A DNA stretch of 64,000 bases from Linepithema humile. Taxonomy: Eukaryota; Arthropoda; Insecta; Hymenoptera; Formicidae. The notes beneath the pieces were generated by a model. That model saw only the letters and a program-made list of their open reading frames with translations. It ran no database searches and was not told where the DNA came from. The stretch is from NCBI RefSeq assembly GCF_040581485.1, contig NC_090132.1, positions 18,905,411 to 18,969,410 on the forward strand. The letters are read 5' to 3'. The position numbers and the translations under genes were made by a program. Every line of letters begins with the position of its first letter. Position 1 is the first letter of the stretch. Of the stretch, positions 34,401 to 49,400 are shown piece by piece.

Positions 34401-37400
34401 TTCCCGGTCCTTATCCCAGATTTGCTCGCCTCCGACGGCGAATGTATGAATGAAGACACGAGAGACAGAAGTCTCGTGCCAAATCCGGCGCGATACTTTA
34501 TGCGACCCCGCATAGTGTTCGTAACGAGACAGTACCGACACATCTGAAGTCTGTGCCTCATGTCGCACGTGCGACACCAGGCACGATGAATACACCCGAT
34601 ACTGCATTCTGCAGTCGTCTCTCGCGTGTCTCCGGACTACCACACGTTTATGGTCCATTGCCTATGCATATAATGCACCGACGACTGAGAGAAATTATGC
34701 ATTTCCTTCGATATTGACAATGCCACATTTTCCATTAGGTCCATTAGACGCGAGCCTGCATTAGTGCGAGCATTAGTGCGATTGGAAAAGCTTTAAATAT
34801 CACTATTAATTTGTCACAAACTTTTTGATGCAAGAAGAATTACAGTTTGAAAATTACAAAGTAGGGAGCAATAAAAAATTAAATGCAAAATCCTGAAAAA
34901 TGATTAAACATGATTTCATATTGACATCGAGAAAATTGCCTTATTAGACTGATAAAACTCAAATTAAGCAATTAAAAAGAATTATAAAATTAATTTTAAT
35001 TAATAGTGTTTCAAGAAAATATTTTTTAACATGTTTTATCTTAAATTTCCCGGATTTAATAATAGTAATCAGTGATCTATTATATAATAATTGTTGCATA
35101 AAGTGTGAAAATTTAATTTTAATCCAAATTTACGGTTTGAAAGAGGATGGGAGGAAAGGAAGATAGAGATCGAAAGCAATCTTCGTCTCCGGAGATTGCA
35201 CGCGGCTTTGCGAGCGTGACGTACCATGCGCCGTAATGATAATGATTCGCGGCTAATTAACTGAGAATAATGCACTGTGTATTTTACCGTACGCGTTGGT
35301 AGATAATACAAATCGGTCGCGGTTACTCCACAGCTTTCATGATTCAGACATTTCCCGAATACGAATATATTGCCTTTGCGAATTAGTGCCGCACGCGCGA
35401 GCAAGCACGCGAACTTATAGCGGCTCCTTAATGAGGAGTATTAATTCAACACCTTCACATCTAGTATGCTGCGAGGCTCTAATTATCGCGCAATATGGAT
35501 AAAACATAAGAATGTAGCGGAAAAGTAAATGGAGAAGCTAAAATGTAGTGTAGTTCGCCGAAAGTCCCGTAAGATTTACTCTCTTGAATTTTATACACAA
35601 AACATATATTATTTTAAATTACTTTGTTCCTATCTAAATTGTTTAAATTGGTCTATTATAACTTTAATATACTTTTTATATTAAATCGTTTTGTCATTTT
35701 ATATTTTGTATTGCATCTCTCTTTATAAAATAATGCAATTTTTGGTACACGTCATTAAAAATATTATTTTATTTTTATAATACTTGCATGAAACGGGCAA
35801 GTTTTATTTTAAAAGAGTTTTTATAGAATTTTTATTTTTAAAAATCGATTACTCTAAATTTATGCAAAAATCGATTTTTATGTAACTGTTAAAATCGGAG
35901 AAACTAAAAGCCTCATAGCTATTTCAACACGGCAATCGAATAATTTTTATAACATATATTTTAACATATTAGTCGACATCCCACAGTGCTCAATTTTTTT
36001 GTTTCCAGTAATTGTTTAACATTGACCTCGGTTCAAGTTGCTCGCTGTCCATCCGGTCTGCAAAATAGCGCATCGCAAGGTTGATTTTTTTTGTATATTT
36101 TTCGCTATTCATAGCGATTTATCCGTCATTTATGTAAACCGCGTGTCACTGCATCATACGCGCCACCATTCTTCGTGTGTATCGCATATGCAAGGCAACA
36201 TGGTGGTTTCGTTGCCGAGTTATAATTAACTCTATCGCAGGGCCGCACTAATATCATTTCGACTCTGTGTTTAGCGTCACGATTTCTTGCCACTCGTACT
36301 TATTATCTAGCGAGAAATGTAGTAATTTAATGTATATGTCACAATATGCATACTTCTCATAAAAATAGTACGAAAGGAAATAACAATTTCACCGACAGAG
36401 TCATATAATCCTATTGTGAGCTGTATTCATAAACACTCATTGAAATTAGCTCGTTTTTGTTGATTTTTTTAACGTTTTGTGGAAACAATTCTGTGTGAAA
36501 TAGTACTCTCCGAATTGTTGCGTTTTTTTTTCCCATTAAAACACAATCTAATGACGTCGAATCTGATCATTGTTTCTGTCTATTTGATTAACTTTTATTT
36601 TTCAATTTCCAACTCGTATGGATGTTGTTAATAAATATGGTTTCTCTTTCGCGTTATTAACAAGACGCTAAATCACGAAAGCTTTCGAAAGTCGCTGGTC
36701 CAAAAGGAGTATTCACGGTCTATAAGTAGCGAACTCTTTGTGAAGAAGTTGCAGCCCTCGCTCCGATGCACCCGTTCTTCGAAGATAGAGTATCTTCTGC
36801 GGATTATCGAGGTCTTAGAAGGGAGCTGTGCGAATCGTCGAACTTTTTTTTATTTTATGCTTACGCTTTTATCGTTGCAATAATTACTCAATATTCTGAA
36901 GTATTCATGACCACGAATAAATGGAATAATGCTGTTTTAACGTGGTATTTACATTTGCAAGTATTTATGCAAAAAGGTTAAGGAAAATAGTATTTACGTA
37001 TACAAAATTGAATGATTTAATTGACGTTTCAATTATTCAATTGCTCATATATGCAAAAATGCGAAATCTTATTAATCTTCTTTTATATAACAATTGCGCC
37101 GAGATATAATTGATTTCTTTTTGAAAAATAATGCGTATTTTCCATTAGTAATTGATGATATTAAATCCGTAAGGATGGAATAAAAAATTCTAAGAAATAT
37201 GATCTCCAATATATTCTTGAGGTAAATATAGTAGGTGAATATTGCATGTATGTCATGTTATGTAACTCGATTGTTATAAAAGCGGAACACTTTGTTTACA
37301 TCATTTACGCCGAGGTGCGCTTCAGGGTTCAAAAATGTCGTGGAAACTTGGGAAAACGTACAGAAAGAAAACCAGGGCGTATAACACGTCCGAGCATTCA

Positions 37401-40400
37401 ACCGTGTTTTAAATGTCACCGTGTATATACACTACAAAAGAGAACTACGAACCTTTCGCTTGGGTCATTGTAAATAACGGCGATTGGCTCCCATCGTGAT
37501 TGAGTTTCCGTTTCAACCGTCGGTACAATGTACGTAAACTAATCCTTTTAATTAAGGAAGTTCTCCGGTTCAGTATTCCAATTTTGTCATTGTATTCGAT
37601 TCCAAATTACTGTAAAGTAATTAGATTGAAACTAATAACAATTAAACTGCAATTAAAATCGGAATATTAATCTTCTAACAAGAGTCATCAACAGTCTTGG
37701 AAAACATAAACCGATTTAGAAAATATACTATGTGTCAAATACTAGCTGTCAAATCATTGAAGATAGATTAGTTGACCGTTAACATATGACCCGTGACGAC
37801 ATGTCATTTAGATATGATGAAAAATATTAATTAATTTTTAAGTGTTTACGATGCCTGGTATATACATTCTAAGCGTCTATCGTTAAATTATGACCCATCG
37901 ATTCATCGACTACAAAGTCAGTTCTTCAGCCGCGTTATCTATCTGCTACGTTATTTATCTACAGATAAATTTGTGCTGCGATGCGCATGTGAACGTCAAC
38001 GTTGCACGCTTATGTACGTGCAGTTACGCACTTGCGTATACTATACATGTTGGCATTTAATCGTATGCCGCAGATTGACTGACCATCTTTAGATTTAGGA
38101 AGGTTATAAAGTTCAATTGATTGACTGTCATTGTCGGGCGTTTAATGCGTGAGCGGCCGTCCTGTGAGCATTAAAAGAAAATGTTTTCTTTTTTTCTATA
38201 TAAATTTCTAAACCGCTATTTCTATGAATATTTCGATAGTTCAACTTTCTATTTTCATCCATATTCAAAGAGTTTTGAAAAATTTATGCGGGCAATGATT
38301 ACGTTATTGAACGCTCCTATTAAAGTTGGTCACCGTTATACATAGTTTATACGCAACAATGTCAGAATGCGCGGATACTAAACGTCCTTCCATGCTGTAC
38401 GTAGATATGTATGCATAGAAATATCTTCAAGCAAAACTCTGAAGTCATCTTCTCAAGATTTATCGAACAACTGACGCGTCACATTTGTCTTTTTTTGTAA
38501 AGCGTATGCGGCTCCAATCGTCGTGTTCTTTTCAATTGCACTAGGCTTTTTCCACTTTCGTCTTTTCTAAAGCCAATGCACACACACACACATTTGTTTT
38601 ATGTTGAATGCAGAAAGCGTTAGAATACAAAAGAACAAACTTATTTCAGTCTCTAGCTTTCCTGTGCATACACGATGAAGTCACTTTAACGCTTTGTAAC
38701 CCAAGCAATATTACGTAGTTTAGCTTTTAACATCCTTTTTCTATTCAAATTGGTCTATGCGTAACTTTTGTTTATCTTTGTTTGTGATTTTTTAATATTG
38801 AAACGCACGAATGCAATTAAAATTTTAGATGTAATTTTGATTGCATTCGTGCGTTTCAGCTTCAAGCGTTGAAGCTAGAAAGGAAAAAGTGATGCAAGAT
38901 TAAAGAAATTGATTAGCAAAACCTCGCTCCAATTTAATAAAAATGACACTTTAGTTCGACATCTTCTGATTATGTAAAGAATTTCACGGCTACACACGGC
39001 CTTGCTAGTCGCCCTATATTCTTCATTTGTACGAATTTAATCATGCGTTTGTCACGTATTCCAAATCACGATGTGCAATATCTCGTGAACATTTGTAAAC
39101 TTTCGAAACTTAAAATTCCTTCCAAGCAATTTCCTAGCTTGGAATGACGTTTAATATTCAATTTAAAAACAAATTCTACAAGGAAATATAATTTTTTTTA
39201 TTTAACAATTAATATGAAATTTTATATGATTAAAAAAGAATTGGAAGGCAGATAATATAGTTTTATATTGCATACTTTATGTCGTATGTCGTATTGCAGA
39301 CTCGTATAATTATGGGCTTAAGTTGCTTGATCGATTTGTTAAGAATTATCAATTTCGGTCGGGTGTCCTGAAAATACAGTTCTCAGGCCTACCTATTGTT
39401 GTACGCGTAGAATATCGCGTCTTCCGATCACTCATTGTTCGAACTCACCGTGCTACTTCTATTGCAAAGTGTATCTGACAAGATAAAAGCACGGGACGAG
39501 GTTATCGGCGCGGCCAATCTACGATGTATTCTTACCAAGATTGCGTATTTGCACATGAATCGCCGTTTACGAGATTCATAGCATAAAATGTTCGAGTCAT
39601 TCCTTATGGTTACATTTCTTATTATTTTTGAGATTGTAGATTCAAATCAAAATTATTATTTTAATTCTTTTTCTCAGAAATATAGTCAATATAAAGTTTA
39701 GTTGTAAATTTTCTATTTATTAAAATACAATGTGACATTTCTTAGTTTCTCTGGTTTGAAAGGCAAACAAGAACTTTGTCGTTTACATTTTTTGTTCTTC
39801 TTTATTCATTTCTAATAAATAGAAAATTTAACTAAATTTTACTTTGATTATATTTTATCTCTGCAACAAAAATATATTGACTAACAAAAATTACTTTTAT
39901 CAATTAATAATTGTCGCATTTATATGATATTTAATCCTTTAATCTTTAAATTTATACCCTGCAGTTACGGATGATACGATTCGACTTGTCGAGTGCCAGT
40001 TCGTGAAAATAATAACGATTGAACGATCAAAGCCGCTTTTTGCGTAATGCATTTTTCCCGTGCGCACGCACGATTACACATAATCAACACATTTACACAC
40101 TTACGTCCTGATATTTGAATATCCGCTGATGCATACTATCCGTGAAAAAATGCGTGAAATGGTAAAAAGAGTGAGGCGTTATTTGTGTTTCTCGCGTTTT
40201 TCCTTCGCCGAGTGCCATATTCGCATCCAAAAAGGTACAGTTTCCATTTGCAAGCCTTTAGTAAAGTGAACGCAAGTATGTATTATCGCGAGTAGAATAA
40301 TGCATTTGTGCGACGAAGTCGCGATAGCCAAGAGCAAAATAATTTATGCATATGTATATAGAAACATATGAGACAACACGTACATTTTCGTCCGTTATTT

Positions 40401-43400
40401 CACTAGGAAATTCTCTGAACAATTTAACATTGAGTTTTCCTTGTGAAATGTCAAATGTAAATTTTATTTTTTATATTATTTTCTTTATATTATTATTTTT
40501 TATATTAGTGTAATCATCTCTTAGATAAGAATATATATATTTATAATCATAATAACTTGTTATAAATATTTTACGTGTTTTGATTACAATTTCCTCTTCT
40601 TCCACACGACGCCATCGATGCGACCGCTCAATTGTACGTCGTATAATTTGTAGGCCGCCTCGTGATTAAGGCTAACTCAATCTGCGAAAGCGACTCTTGG
40701 CTTCGCGAGTTTAAATTGGGAGGCGCGACCACGCGTGGATAATACGCGTGGAAACGAATCCACGAGGACCGATGAATTCGCCTTGATGACCATCTAAAAT
40801 CGACATTGTAAAGTATGAATTACGAGGGACAGAGGCGTCTTTTAGCCTCCGACACATACGAGACGTGACGTTATCGCGATAACAAAAATGAGAACAGCGC
40901 TACAACAGATGTGAACCTCAGAAACGTGTTTATGTCGTAATTGATATTTTTTACAACATTATGCTAATCGTGTAATGCAAAATATAGATAATTGATATTA
41001 ATTACTCAAATATATCATGGGATATTTTTACTTGTTCTAGTTCTTCAAATATACATGTCCCAGATAAATGCTCCTATTTCTCAGGTTTTCTGAGAGCAGC
41101 ATATTCCTACAGTTACATAAATGTCTAACGACAAGTTTATCAATACGCAACGATGTAAATAAAATTTTCTCATCGACCGTTCTAGTCGCAATCGTAATGA
41201 GATCTTCGCGTTTATTCGTGGCCGTGCTTCCATTGCCAAACATTATTACTCGCAAGCATCATTATTCGTCCTCCAGCGCAAGCTCGAGCATTTTCTTTTG
41301 GGTCAAGCATGACGTGGTGGTAAATGCATATAACAGAACTGACACTCGACACTCATTACTTTGGCTACATTATCGCTCTAGTCTCTATGAAAAGACGAGA
41401 GATAAGAAAATGACGAGGAAGATCTTCCGGCATGTAGTAATTAAAACGACGACGTTGCTAATAAAAAAATAGGTTTTATTCAAAACTATGCAAATAATAT
41501 GCGTAAAAATAAAATCCACACCGAAGTAATTAATCAATCGCGGAAATGTTGAGTGAACTCAGCAGATTCTTTTCATCAATTTTTTCATAAATGTATTCTA
41601 TACGATAAGTGCAGTTTCTTTAATTTTTATGATAGGTTCTTTAACGAATTTGTTAATTGTTAAGACACTGTTAAAATTAGTTTAGATGAATAAAAATGAA
41701 TTTTAAATTTTACGGAAAGATTTACTTGTGCCGTCGAAATTTAATTCACGAAAATTTTTTAACTTTCAATAATTTATGATTGAAAAAATTATGAAAATTT
41801 AACCTTTCTATTAAAGAAAAGTGGACTCTAAACTGGTCTAAAAATTTGTTGTTAAAGTTGAACCTGAAACACCCTGTACGTCGACGTAAAATTGAAACGT
41901 TCTCGCAGACGAAAAAAAACGTCTCCTTTGTTCCCTTGCCGTGCAATCTCACACATTGACACGTTCACTAAATGTACATACATCCATAATCACGTACGGT
42001 CGAACGCGTGGCCCGAGACTGCTGCACGCACAATACGGCGCACTGTTCGCCACGCATCAGCCGTCTCCTCGTCCACGTACAAACCGGATCGTGGAAACGT
42101 GCTAGGAAACTTTTCTCGTTTTACAGGACGTACCACAATTATTGTTGTCCTTCCCGTCTACTAATTTTTTTTTTTTTTCGAATAATTGGAATAGATCTGA
42201 TCTTAATTATATTTAATTGTATTTGTTATTTATTTTATCTTTTAATTTTTCCAACATTCCCTTTCTGTTTCTTGGAAATTCGTTGTAGGCTTTGGTTTAT
42301 ATCGTTTTCGCCGCGTATGTTCTCTGTGAAGTTTCCTCGCACGTAACTCATGCCTGGTCGAATCGTCGCGTACCAGATGGTCGACAACTCGCTGTCGTGG
42401 AAATTATCTCTGACGGCCGGTTTAGACGGAATCCAAACATCGTCCGTCAGAGTGCATTTGAGATTTCTAGCGCAGATAAATTTAATTTTGCATAAAGCAC
42501 AGATGTATGTGAGTCGAGCAGATGGTATTAATTTTAAATGTGTGGATGGAATTATGCGACATTGAATTTAAGTTGAATATTGAAGAATAACAGATGTATA
42601 TTAAAAAAATGAATCACTGTAACATTCAAGTAGAAAAATGCCATATTATAATTTAAATAAAAATGTTAAATGACACGTACACTAAATTATACTTCAAAGA
42701 TGTATAACGCAAACATCTCTTAACTTCACTATAGCACAAAAGCTCAAATAGATTAATAAGAAAAAAAAATTTATCTCTTTCAGAGTGAGAGTATTATCTC
42801 AAAAAAGAAAAAGTATATCTTTAAGATGTTATCAACGTTTAAAAATTCTCCTAAAAAATTCAAAATAAATTATCGGTTATTATTTATGATTATCGCAATA
42901 AATAAATCCGTTCGACAAACCGGCGCCAAATGACGAGCTCTTGCTATCCGCACGACGCTCCCGATCGAGTATGCAAGTCTCGTTCGCACTTGCGTCCGCG
43001 CGTCGCCGGAAGTTGCGGCGGTCCCTCACAAAAGCAACGGCCCCGAGTTCCCTTCTTGTTCCCGCGCGGTCCTCCTCCTCGTATTCCTCTTCGTCTTTGA
43101 CGCGATCAAACCCGCCAATGACACGGCAATAGCGACGGTTCAAGGACAGCGCGACGACGACGAAGAAGCACTTCCAGTCGTCGGACGGGTGCGCCATGAA
43201 CTTCTTTTCTTCCTGCACAATTCCTCCCGTATCCGTCCCTCTTTCCCTTTCCCGCTCACCGGTGCATCTCCTAAGACGTTTTTCTTCTGGCCTCCTCAGC
43301 GGCGTCATGTGTCGCCACTGCGAGGATGACGGTGAAAGTCAATTACGTGAGAATCGCGTTCTGCCAGATATACACGGCGATCGGCGCATTGCGAATCGCG

Positions 43401-46400
43401 ATATTTTCTTCTCTTCATTCCTGAGAGAATACTCTTGCTTTGAAAGAAAGAGATTTATCAATTCCTTTTTCTTCGTTGGTCCATTTGGGATTGTATATCA
43501 TAACGAAGCTAACGAATGTTTGCGTTATGTCATAATTACGACGCTATAAAGATGGATTACAAGCTGAATTATGGCTTTCTCTCGCAATCATGAGAAGCGG
43601 AAAGGAAACATTCTTGTATCTTATTGTTATCATATCTTATTTGAAGAGTCCACAATATCTTATGTCGGGCAAGTACATAATATTATGCTTGAAATCAAAC
43701 ACATAGACATCCGTCGTGTTATAAAGATAAATAATTACGTTGCGCGAAGGTAAATAAGGCGATGAGATAGCATCTACTAGATGCACGGCTTCATAATTAT
43801 ACTTTAGATTCAATGAAATAATTGCACAAAGAAAGTGATAATTTTTAGTGAGGCATGACTTTTTCGTATATCACGGTTATAATTAATTAAGAAAAAAATA
43901 AATAATTTATTATTATTGCGGAGTTAATATATCTTTTCGTGCGAAAATTGCATAAAAAATCTTTTGAAAATCCTATCTCTTCCTACTACTAGATTCTCTC
44001 TTTGGAAGCGCTCTGTACATAAAATTAGCTTTCGCTGCAAACACAGCGAGTGCTTCCTCCGTATGCATTCTGCACCAAGTTCGCGACTAGTCCGTGGAGG
44101 TAACTCGGTCAAATTTCACGCTGATAAGGCTTGAATATTTCACTTTGTTTGTGATGCGATGCACGGCTGGAGTGAGCGGTGCGCACCTTGCGTACTTGAC
44201 AGCCGGCAACCCCATGGGGCAATATTTGCCATGGGAGCGTTATCGATCGCGCGTTTCCCTCTGTTTCCACGGTTTCGAGGCAGCCCTTATGTGGGCTCTG
44301 CAGCCTACGCCGCGTATCTCGCGCAGGGATGGCTTAACGACGTTAAGGTCTTCTTGAACGCGCGCCAACAACAGATCTTTTTCTTTCTAGCCACACCTTC
44401 TGCGGTCGCAAGGACCGATGGCGACCGTGAGAAAAGCGTAGAATGTCGTAGATATAAGGATATGACAGACTATAAATACATTGACTCATCCATCCTTTTT
44501 CCTCTTCCTTTTTTCCTTTGATTTTAATATAGAAAAATACTAGGAACAGGTTTCACTTGTGTCTTTTGCTGCGAGATATGTAAAAGCTAATAGAAAATAA
44601 ACGCGTAATGCTTGCGGCGCCGGATATACTTATCGCTGGCGTAATACTTTATCACCGATTACGAACGGTCATAAACAGCGAAATTGTAGATACCGGATCG
44701 ATATTATATTACGCGTTGTTGCATCTTTGTAACACAATTTCCGTCATCCGATAAGAAAATTTTCTTCCGTTGGCGCCAAAGATGACAACATCGCGTTTGT
44801 CGCATATTACTGTCAAAAGAAATCCCAAAATTCTCAAATAAAATAAAAAAAGATGGCAAGGATTTCTCCGGATTTCAATTGAGAATGCCCGAGATACCAA
44901 TTCTGCTACAAATAAAACCCAAAGAATTTTTATCTTTTTATCTTTCTTTTTACTTTCAAAAAGGACACTGAGCAATCCTTACATTCCATTTATTTTTAAA
45001 TGGTCGATATTGCACATAATATCTTCAATAATATCAAACAAATAATCTTTATATGTCTTTAAAATTTGAGTTTTCTTGGGCAAAAGAGAAATCCCATACA
45101 TCGGTGCGTGACATGGTTCAATTAACGAGAAATCGACTTCACCTGCAACTCATGGCCAACGACGACATATCACGGAGACGCGGGTTTTCTTTAGCACGAA
45201 CATTCGACGAATAGCGTGAGGCACGCCCAGAAAACGGGAGAATTCGTCCTTCGTGCATCGGGATTTATGTCTGACACTCAAATGCAAGCTCGTTTCAATG
45301 CATGTTCTATGATAGATATTGCCGTACTATATGCAGAGCTTAATATATAAGAATTATGGTATCGTCGTTACGAACAGGAATGGCATATGCTTTGCGTGGA
45401 ATGCATTTAATTAGACATGAAATATTACTAATTCTCTAAATTTTATGATTTTCCAACGCATAGAGTTAAAGAAGGCGCTTAATTCTTTTTATAGAAAATG
45501 TAAATTTACTTATGAATATTTATTTATTTATTTAAAATTCCTGTACAATTCCTTTTTCACAGGAAATATGAATGTCATCTCGTGTTTATATATAAAAAAG
45601 TGTTGAACAAACTCAAAGGAAAAATTAGCTTTACTTATAGAAAAAAGTTTAACCACTTCTCTCTTTAGAATTAATATGAATGGAATAATTGAGTTTCCCC
45701 CTCATTCTTTTTTTTGTAAAGATACAAGTGCCGTGTTATTCTTATTATATCTACCAGCTGTATCGTGCGTCATCAAAACCTCAGGTGCTCAGGTGTGGGG
45801 TAAACCGGCTCCAAGCCTAAATAAACTCCTCTATCCATTCAATAGTGTCGTTGAGCAGCCTATCTTGCTCTAGGGAAATACATGCGCCCTACACCGTGTA
45901 TCCCATTCTATAATCGGTATCTCGACTCATATTTGTAATTGAATTTCTGCATTATATCGTTCGTATACTTCATTCATCTCGTATACTACATAAACTTGAA
46001 TTATACATAGCGACTATAATTACAATTCAGCTACAAAAACCTAATTCAACTTAGAAAAATATACGATTCGTTTATAATTACAGTATACTATCTATGAGCA
46101 TAAAAGAATTGTATACGTTTTTTTTTAATTTTTAGATTATAAAATCTCATTTCTAAAGAAATATTGTAACGTTTTTATTGTTCCGTAAATTTTACTGAAA
46201 ATGAAAACTGCATTGCAATGCTACACGGGTAATTAATTTTGATACGTAGTCATTATTATATTATATTTGATAGTTTCTTAGAATTTTTCTCACTTGATAT
46301 AGATTTTATCATTAGCTGCAATAGAGCTGACCAGTTAAGGTTCGAGGAAATGACCGGCCTTCAAGGCTACCTGTTTATTACGAGAACGCACGCCTCTTCT

Positions 46401-49400
46401 AGTCGTGCAACTTAGATGGAAACTTGAACGGGTGAAAGAAACGAAAGGAAGAGACGCCGCCAGACGAGCGTCGAAACGGCTGTCTCGCCTAGCTGGACGT
46501 TTATTTCTCTCGGGCCGTTGGCCTCGCGTGCTTCAGCACGTGTAGATTAACGTGGAAACCGCGAGACGGACATTTCCCGCTCACGCGACATCGCTTTCCA
46601 CTAATATATTCTCTTTTCCGCGTCAAATCTACCAGATAAGATGAATCCGCCCACTCACTTTGTAACGTGATACAACTGTGTCTGGCTTACACTGCTCTTT
46701 ATAAACCTTTTATCTCTGCTTCGTACTTTTGCTGCTGGTGGATTATACAATTTGAAAATAAAGTTTGGAAATGTGTACCATGCTCAAGATACTGCAAATC
46801 GATCAACACGTAAATCAATTTTTCTACAGATAAAACAATATAAAATTTTTAATACAATTTCTCTAAAATTACTAGCATTCGTGAAATTTTAATTGAGACA
46901 CTTCAAGACTGTGACGACAAAAATAACATTTTATCCAGTAAAAATGTTGATGGAATATCTCGATATTACTCAACCGATTGTTTACTACTGCACTTATTCT
47001 AGATCGGATAAATCCGGAACAGATAGTAGACGCGTATGAGTTTACGTCAGCGACAAAACTGCCACGCCCTTTAGCAGCAAAATAATATCACTGTGTGCGT
47101 GTCACGCAAATCGCCTATCGATCTTCCATGGTAGGACCTCGACCTTGGTCCTTGAAATGTTCCAGTGCATCGACCCTTCCTGAAACGTCCTGTATAACCA
47201 CCATGGAAGGCACGGCTGCAATATTTATCGAGCGGTCACTCCAACCGTTAGGAACGGAAGTGTAGATATATTTAGAGTCATTCGCACGCGCGAATCCGCT
47301 GATTTTTATCAGCCATACCTGAATTTGAAATCAGTATGAGTAACTTCCGTCATTGTGATTGATAGCGCGGGAATAAAAATCTTCCTTTCATCGCACATTG
47401 GATGAGAACAAAAGCGATACCCCCGTAATTCAATACATGATGTAAGAACTATATTAATGCGATGATTGAATCAGCTCTTTTCATATTAGAATTTATTCAG
47501 TCGCGTATTTCCTGTTACATTTATCTGAATCCTATTTCGTTATTAAACTCCATATGTAAAATAAAGAATTTATAAAATAAGGCAGTAATAAAAAAAAGGA
47601 GTAATCAGTAATTTTTTTTGTAGAGAAAGTATATATTTCTGCTTATTTTTAAATTAAAAATTTTATGTATTTTTCTTAAAAAATGCACAGCCTTATAATT
47701 AAATTTTAGAGAACAGTATTTGGTATTTGTAATCAAAATATAATGAAAATGATAACATTTTCAATATAAATGGACATTCCAATCTATTACTCGCTCGCGC
47801 GAAAGTGACAGGAGTGATATCTATCTACAATCGACAATAGAAACTCATTTTTCCGTCGATTTCTAGCATTCTTACGTATTCAGAAGCGAGAGTCGCGTTT
47901 CTTGGCGTGGATCCCATGCTTTCACCAATACGATTTTGTTTCTCGTGAAATCGGATTCATCGAAAAATCTTTCACCAGTAACATATGTCTCTAAATCCGC
48001 GAATTATAGCGTGCGATATGTTGTCAGAGCGAATTTCACAATGGAGCATGACAATATGCCAGCCGACGACGCGACACTCCGTCACAAAATTTTGTCATTT
48101 CGCACAAAGCGTCTGAGAGGAAGGCCAATATCGCGTGGGTGTTTATGGTGCTGACAAGGGGTTCCAGCCCCGTCTTCGTTAGACAGGCCGACGCCCTTGT
48201 ACGGACATTCAATCGACCGTATTTCAGCCATTCCAGGCTTCGAAAAGCTTAAATTGGACAGGGTAACCAATACTTTGACATGTTATCTACGAGTATTGAT
48301 TCGATTCGACAAGTTCCTTTCAAACACTTTTCAATATTTATATTTATAATAATCAAAGAAAGTTTTTGCAACGGTAAATGTATTATTTACTTCTACAACA
48401 ATTATTTATTATTTTATAGTCAATTGAGTAATATTATTATAATTATCAAATAAATTGTTAACATCTTTGTTCAAGTTGCGTAGATGTCCTTCATTAAAGT
48501 ATTGGTTCGCAATTACCGAGATAAAAAAAAAAGTACCGATGCGATAAATATCATACCAATCCTATTCTCGCTGAGGTTTGCTTCCCATTCGAATTGCTCC
48601 CACATTGCTGCCAATGCGCTTAGTTCACGAAGAATGTAAGAAACGAGATCGATTAACGAAGTTACGCTCGTCGAGGCACACCCTCGGGTTACAGTCGCGT
48701 AAATTGCCACAGTTTTCGACGAATAGAGATGAATGATGCCGTGCTATTGTGAATTACGAGCGCAATTTGCAAGATAAATGCATGCAAGGATTGAGTTATA
48801 ACAATTCATGATTCCAATAATTATACAGCAAGAGAGAAAGCTTGAATTAACGTAATATCATCGAATCAAACAATAACATATAATTGCTCGAATAATCGGA
48901 TAAATACATATTTTATTTTATGCTTATATCTCGCAAATTGTAACAAAATATATATCACAAAGAGAATTTTTTAAATTCATTCTTTTGAAAAGTGATTCAA
49001 AAGAATGAATTTAAAAAATTCTCTTTGGATTCAAAGGAAAATGCTGAATGACGAAAATTGTTGTGCAAACTTTACTCTCGATTCCTCTAGAGGAAATCGA
49101 GTATCCTGTTCACGCAACGATTGCCAATTTCCGTTGATCGTTTGACAAATTCACCGGATTCACCGAAATTTGATTTTCTTTCGATGAATTGGGGCATATC
49201 TGGAAAATTTCCGTGAATTAATCTGCTTCTATCCCATCTTCGCGATATACTTTAAGGATGTACGCGGAGCATACAGACGAAATTATGCAGTAACAGAATA
49301 TAGAAAAAAAAAATAGAGGAAAACTTATAGAAAAAATATAAAATTTAATAAACCTATTATATTATTTCAATTATTTCTGTCGGTGTTGCATATTAAATTA

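Noticed and set aside
42880..43308. Open frame of 142 codons, minus strand, in a CG-rich patch
   Set aside because: Arg/Glu-rich reading with overlapping frames on the other strand; composition explains the openness and no family was recognised.
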